Positions 63,216-64,000 of a stretch of 64,000 nt of DNA are shown in pieces. The stretch's first letter is position 1; each line of letters begins with the position of its first letter. The position numbers were made by a program, and so were the translations under genes. The notes beneath the pieces were generated by a model. It was not told where the DNA came from and did no database searches. It worked only from the letters and a program-made list of their open reading frames with translations. Source of the DNA: CAZPXZ01 sp965221505. Its GTDB lineage: Bacteria; Pseudomonadota; Alphaproteobacteria; Rhodobacterales; CAZPXZ01. The DNA is taken from NCBI GenBank assembly GCA_965221505.1, contig CBDCSI010000002.1:868001-932000 (forward strand), read 5' to 3'.

Positions 63216-63896
63216 ATGAAACTCACCTGGTACGGTATGGCCAGTTTCGGCATCGAGAGCGAGAGCGGCGTGCGCGTCGTGACCGATCCGTACGATCCGG
63301 CAAAGGCCGGCTTCAAGCCCTTTCCCGATCCTGCGGACGTCGTGATCAAGTCGAGCAGCAACGACGATTTCCACGACAACGACCACCTGGTGCCCAAGCG
63401 TTCCGGCGCATCCGTCATCGACGCGCTGGCGGTCGCGAGCGGGGAAGGCGCCGCCGAGTCGCACGGGATCCGCTTCACGGCCATCGAAGCGATGGAACAC
63501 GACGATCACCCGAGCGGGGCGCCGGACCAGAACGCGATGTACCGGTTCGTGGTGGACGGGATCGACATCGGCCATATGGGCGACATGGGGCAGGATTTCT
63601 CGCCGGCGCAGATGGAATTCTTCAAGGGCGTCGACGTATTGCTCAGCCACGCCGGCGGCTTTCCGGTCATCTCCCTCGAGGAACTGCAGCGCATCGTAAG
63701 CGAGACCCGTCCCCGGATCGTGATTCCGATGCATTTTCGGACGCTGTGCTTCAAGCCGCGCATCATGCACTTCATTCCCGAGTTTCTGAAGCTGTTCCCG
63801 GAAGAGAAGACCGACTTCGCGTTCGGCTGCGAGACGGAGCTCCACGCCGGGAGCCTGCCCGAGCCGACTCGCGCCCTGGTGCTCGACTACCTGTAG
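63216..63896 (+). CDS. metallo-beta-lactamase-fold hydrolase, UlaG-like, atypical metal site
   Basis: A 226-residue MBL-fold protein (MKLTWYGMASFGIESESGVRVVTDPY, GHMGDMGQDFSPAQMEFFKGVDVLLSHAGG, RIVIPMHFRTL). The HxHxDH metal motif of classical members is replaced by SSNDDFHDNDH. As far as I recall this is normal for its own subgroup, whose substrate is unknown. The ATG at 63216 follows GGGAGAG; the longer frame from 62970 is a shadow. No further gene starts between 63897 and the window end. Confidence 0.82.
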   Translation: MKLTWYGMASFGIESESGVRVVTDPYDPAKAGFKPFPDPADVVIKSSSNDDFHDNDHLVPKRSGASVIDALAVASGEGAAESHGIRFTAIEAMEHDDHPSGAPDQNAMYRFVVDGIDIGHMGDMGQDFSPAQMEFFKGVDVLLSHAGGFPVISLEELQRIVSETRPRIVIPMHFRTLCFKPRIMHFIPEFLKLFPEEKTDFAFGCETELHAGSLPEPTRALVLDYL

Positions 63897-64000
63897 AGAG
63901 ACCGTTCGTCGCGATTCGGGGATCGGGTCGCAGGCGGCCTGCGCCGCGCTTCGCAAGCCGAATCTGAAGCGGCTCTTCTGTCACGAATTCGGAGTCGCCC

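Overview
The window looks like about 64 kb of a GC-rich (roughly two-thirds G+C by eye) alphaproteobacterial chromosome. This rests on gene content: an argH/tlpA divergent pair, yceJ-yceI, kdgD, a gts-type glucose transporter, dimethylglycine dehydrogenase beside ETF, and a pepA/NlpC pair. I cannot name the genus. No rRNA, tRNA, CRISPR array or intact insertion sequence was seen.

Layout. 1-3613: housekeeping (argH cut by the left edge, a TlpA-like thioredoxin, cytochrome b561 + YceI, a 3-hydroxyacyl-CoA dehydrogenase). 3.98-4.28 kb: a decayed HigBA-like toxin-antitoxin module. 4.4-15.5 kb: a regulon for an acid-sugar-type substrate: an SMP-30 lactonase, divergent from a peptide-type ABC importer, an enolase-superfamily enzyme, a FadR-type GntR regulator, 5-dehydro-4-deoxyglucarate dehydratase (KdgD) and a UxuA-like mannonate dehydratase. 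Two similar operator-like palindromes lie in the divergent promoter region. 15.5-25.4 kb: a proline-racemase-family enzyme with a GMC oxidoreductase, a LacI regulator, a CUT1-type ABC importer and a DHDPS-family enzyme. Near-identical LacI-type operators precede both the racemase and the transporter. 25.3-27 kb: a VapBC module and a second decayed HigBA relic.

27.2-34 kb: ETF alpha/beta divergent from a dimethylglycine/sarcosine dehydrogenase-like flavoprotein, which is followed by leucyl aminopeptidase and an NlpC/P60 hydrolase. 34.2-35.1 kb: an AbiEi-type antitoxin without its toxin. 35.5-41.4 kb: a glucose/mannose-type ABC importer (gtsABC + ATPase) with its own LacI regulator and a palindromic operator. 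41.5-45.1 kb: a MltB-type transglycosylase, an aldose epimerase, a DUF1428 protein and a VOC protein. 45.1-49.6 kb: an island of visibly lower GC with one UvrD/Rep-type helicase and long stretches without recognisable genes. 49.6-59.9 kb: a third CUT1 importer whose operon also encodes a cytosolic sialidase-like Asp-box protein, facing an operon with an enolase-superfamily enzyme, a 2-hydroxyacid dehydrogenase and a DHDPS-family aldolase, next to a GlxA/AraC-type regulator. 60-64 kb: a DUF1640 coiled-coil protein, a small hypothetical, an enolase-superfamily enzyme resembling hydroxyproline-betaine epimerases, and a metallo-beta-lactamase-fold hydrolase.

The overall theme is scavenging of sugar acids, sugars and amino-acid derivatives by periplasmic-binding-protein importers, each with its own catabolic enzymes and local regulator. 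Three catabolic loci pair an importer with a DHDPS-family lyase, and two of these also carry an enolase-superfamily dehydratase/epimerase. All four substrate-binding-protein genes are followed by a GC-rich stem-loop before the first permease gene. The least explained parts are the sialidase-like locus, the helicase island and the toxin-antitoxin relics.
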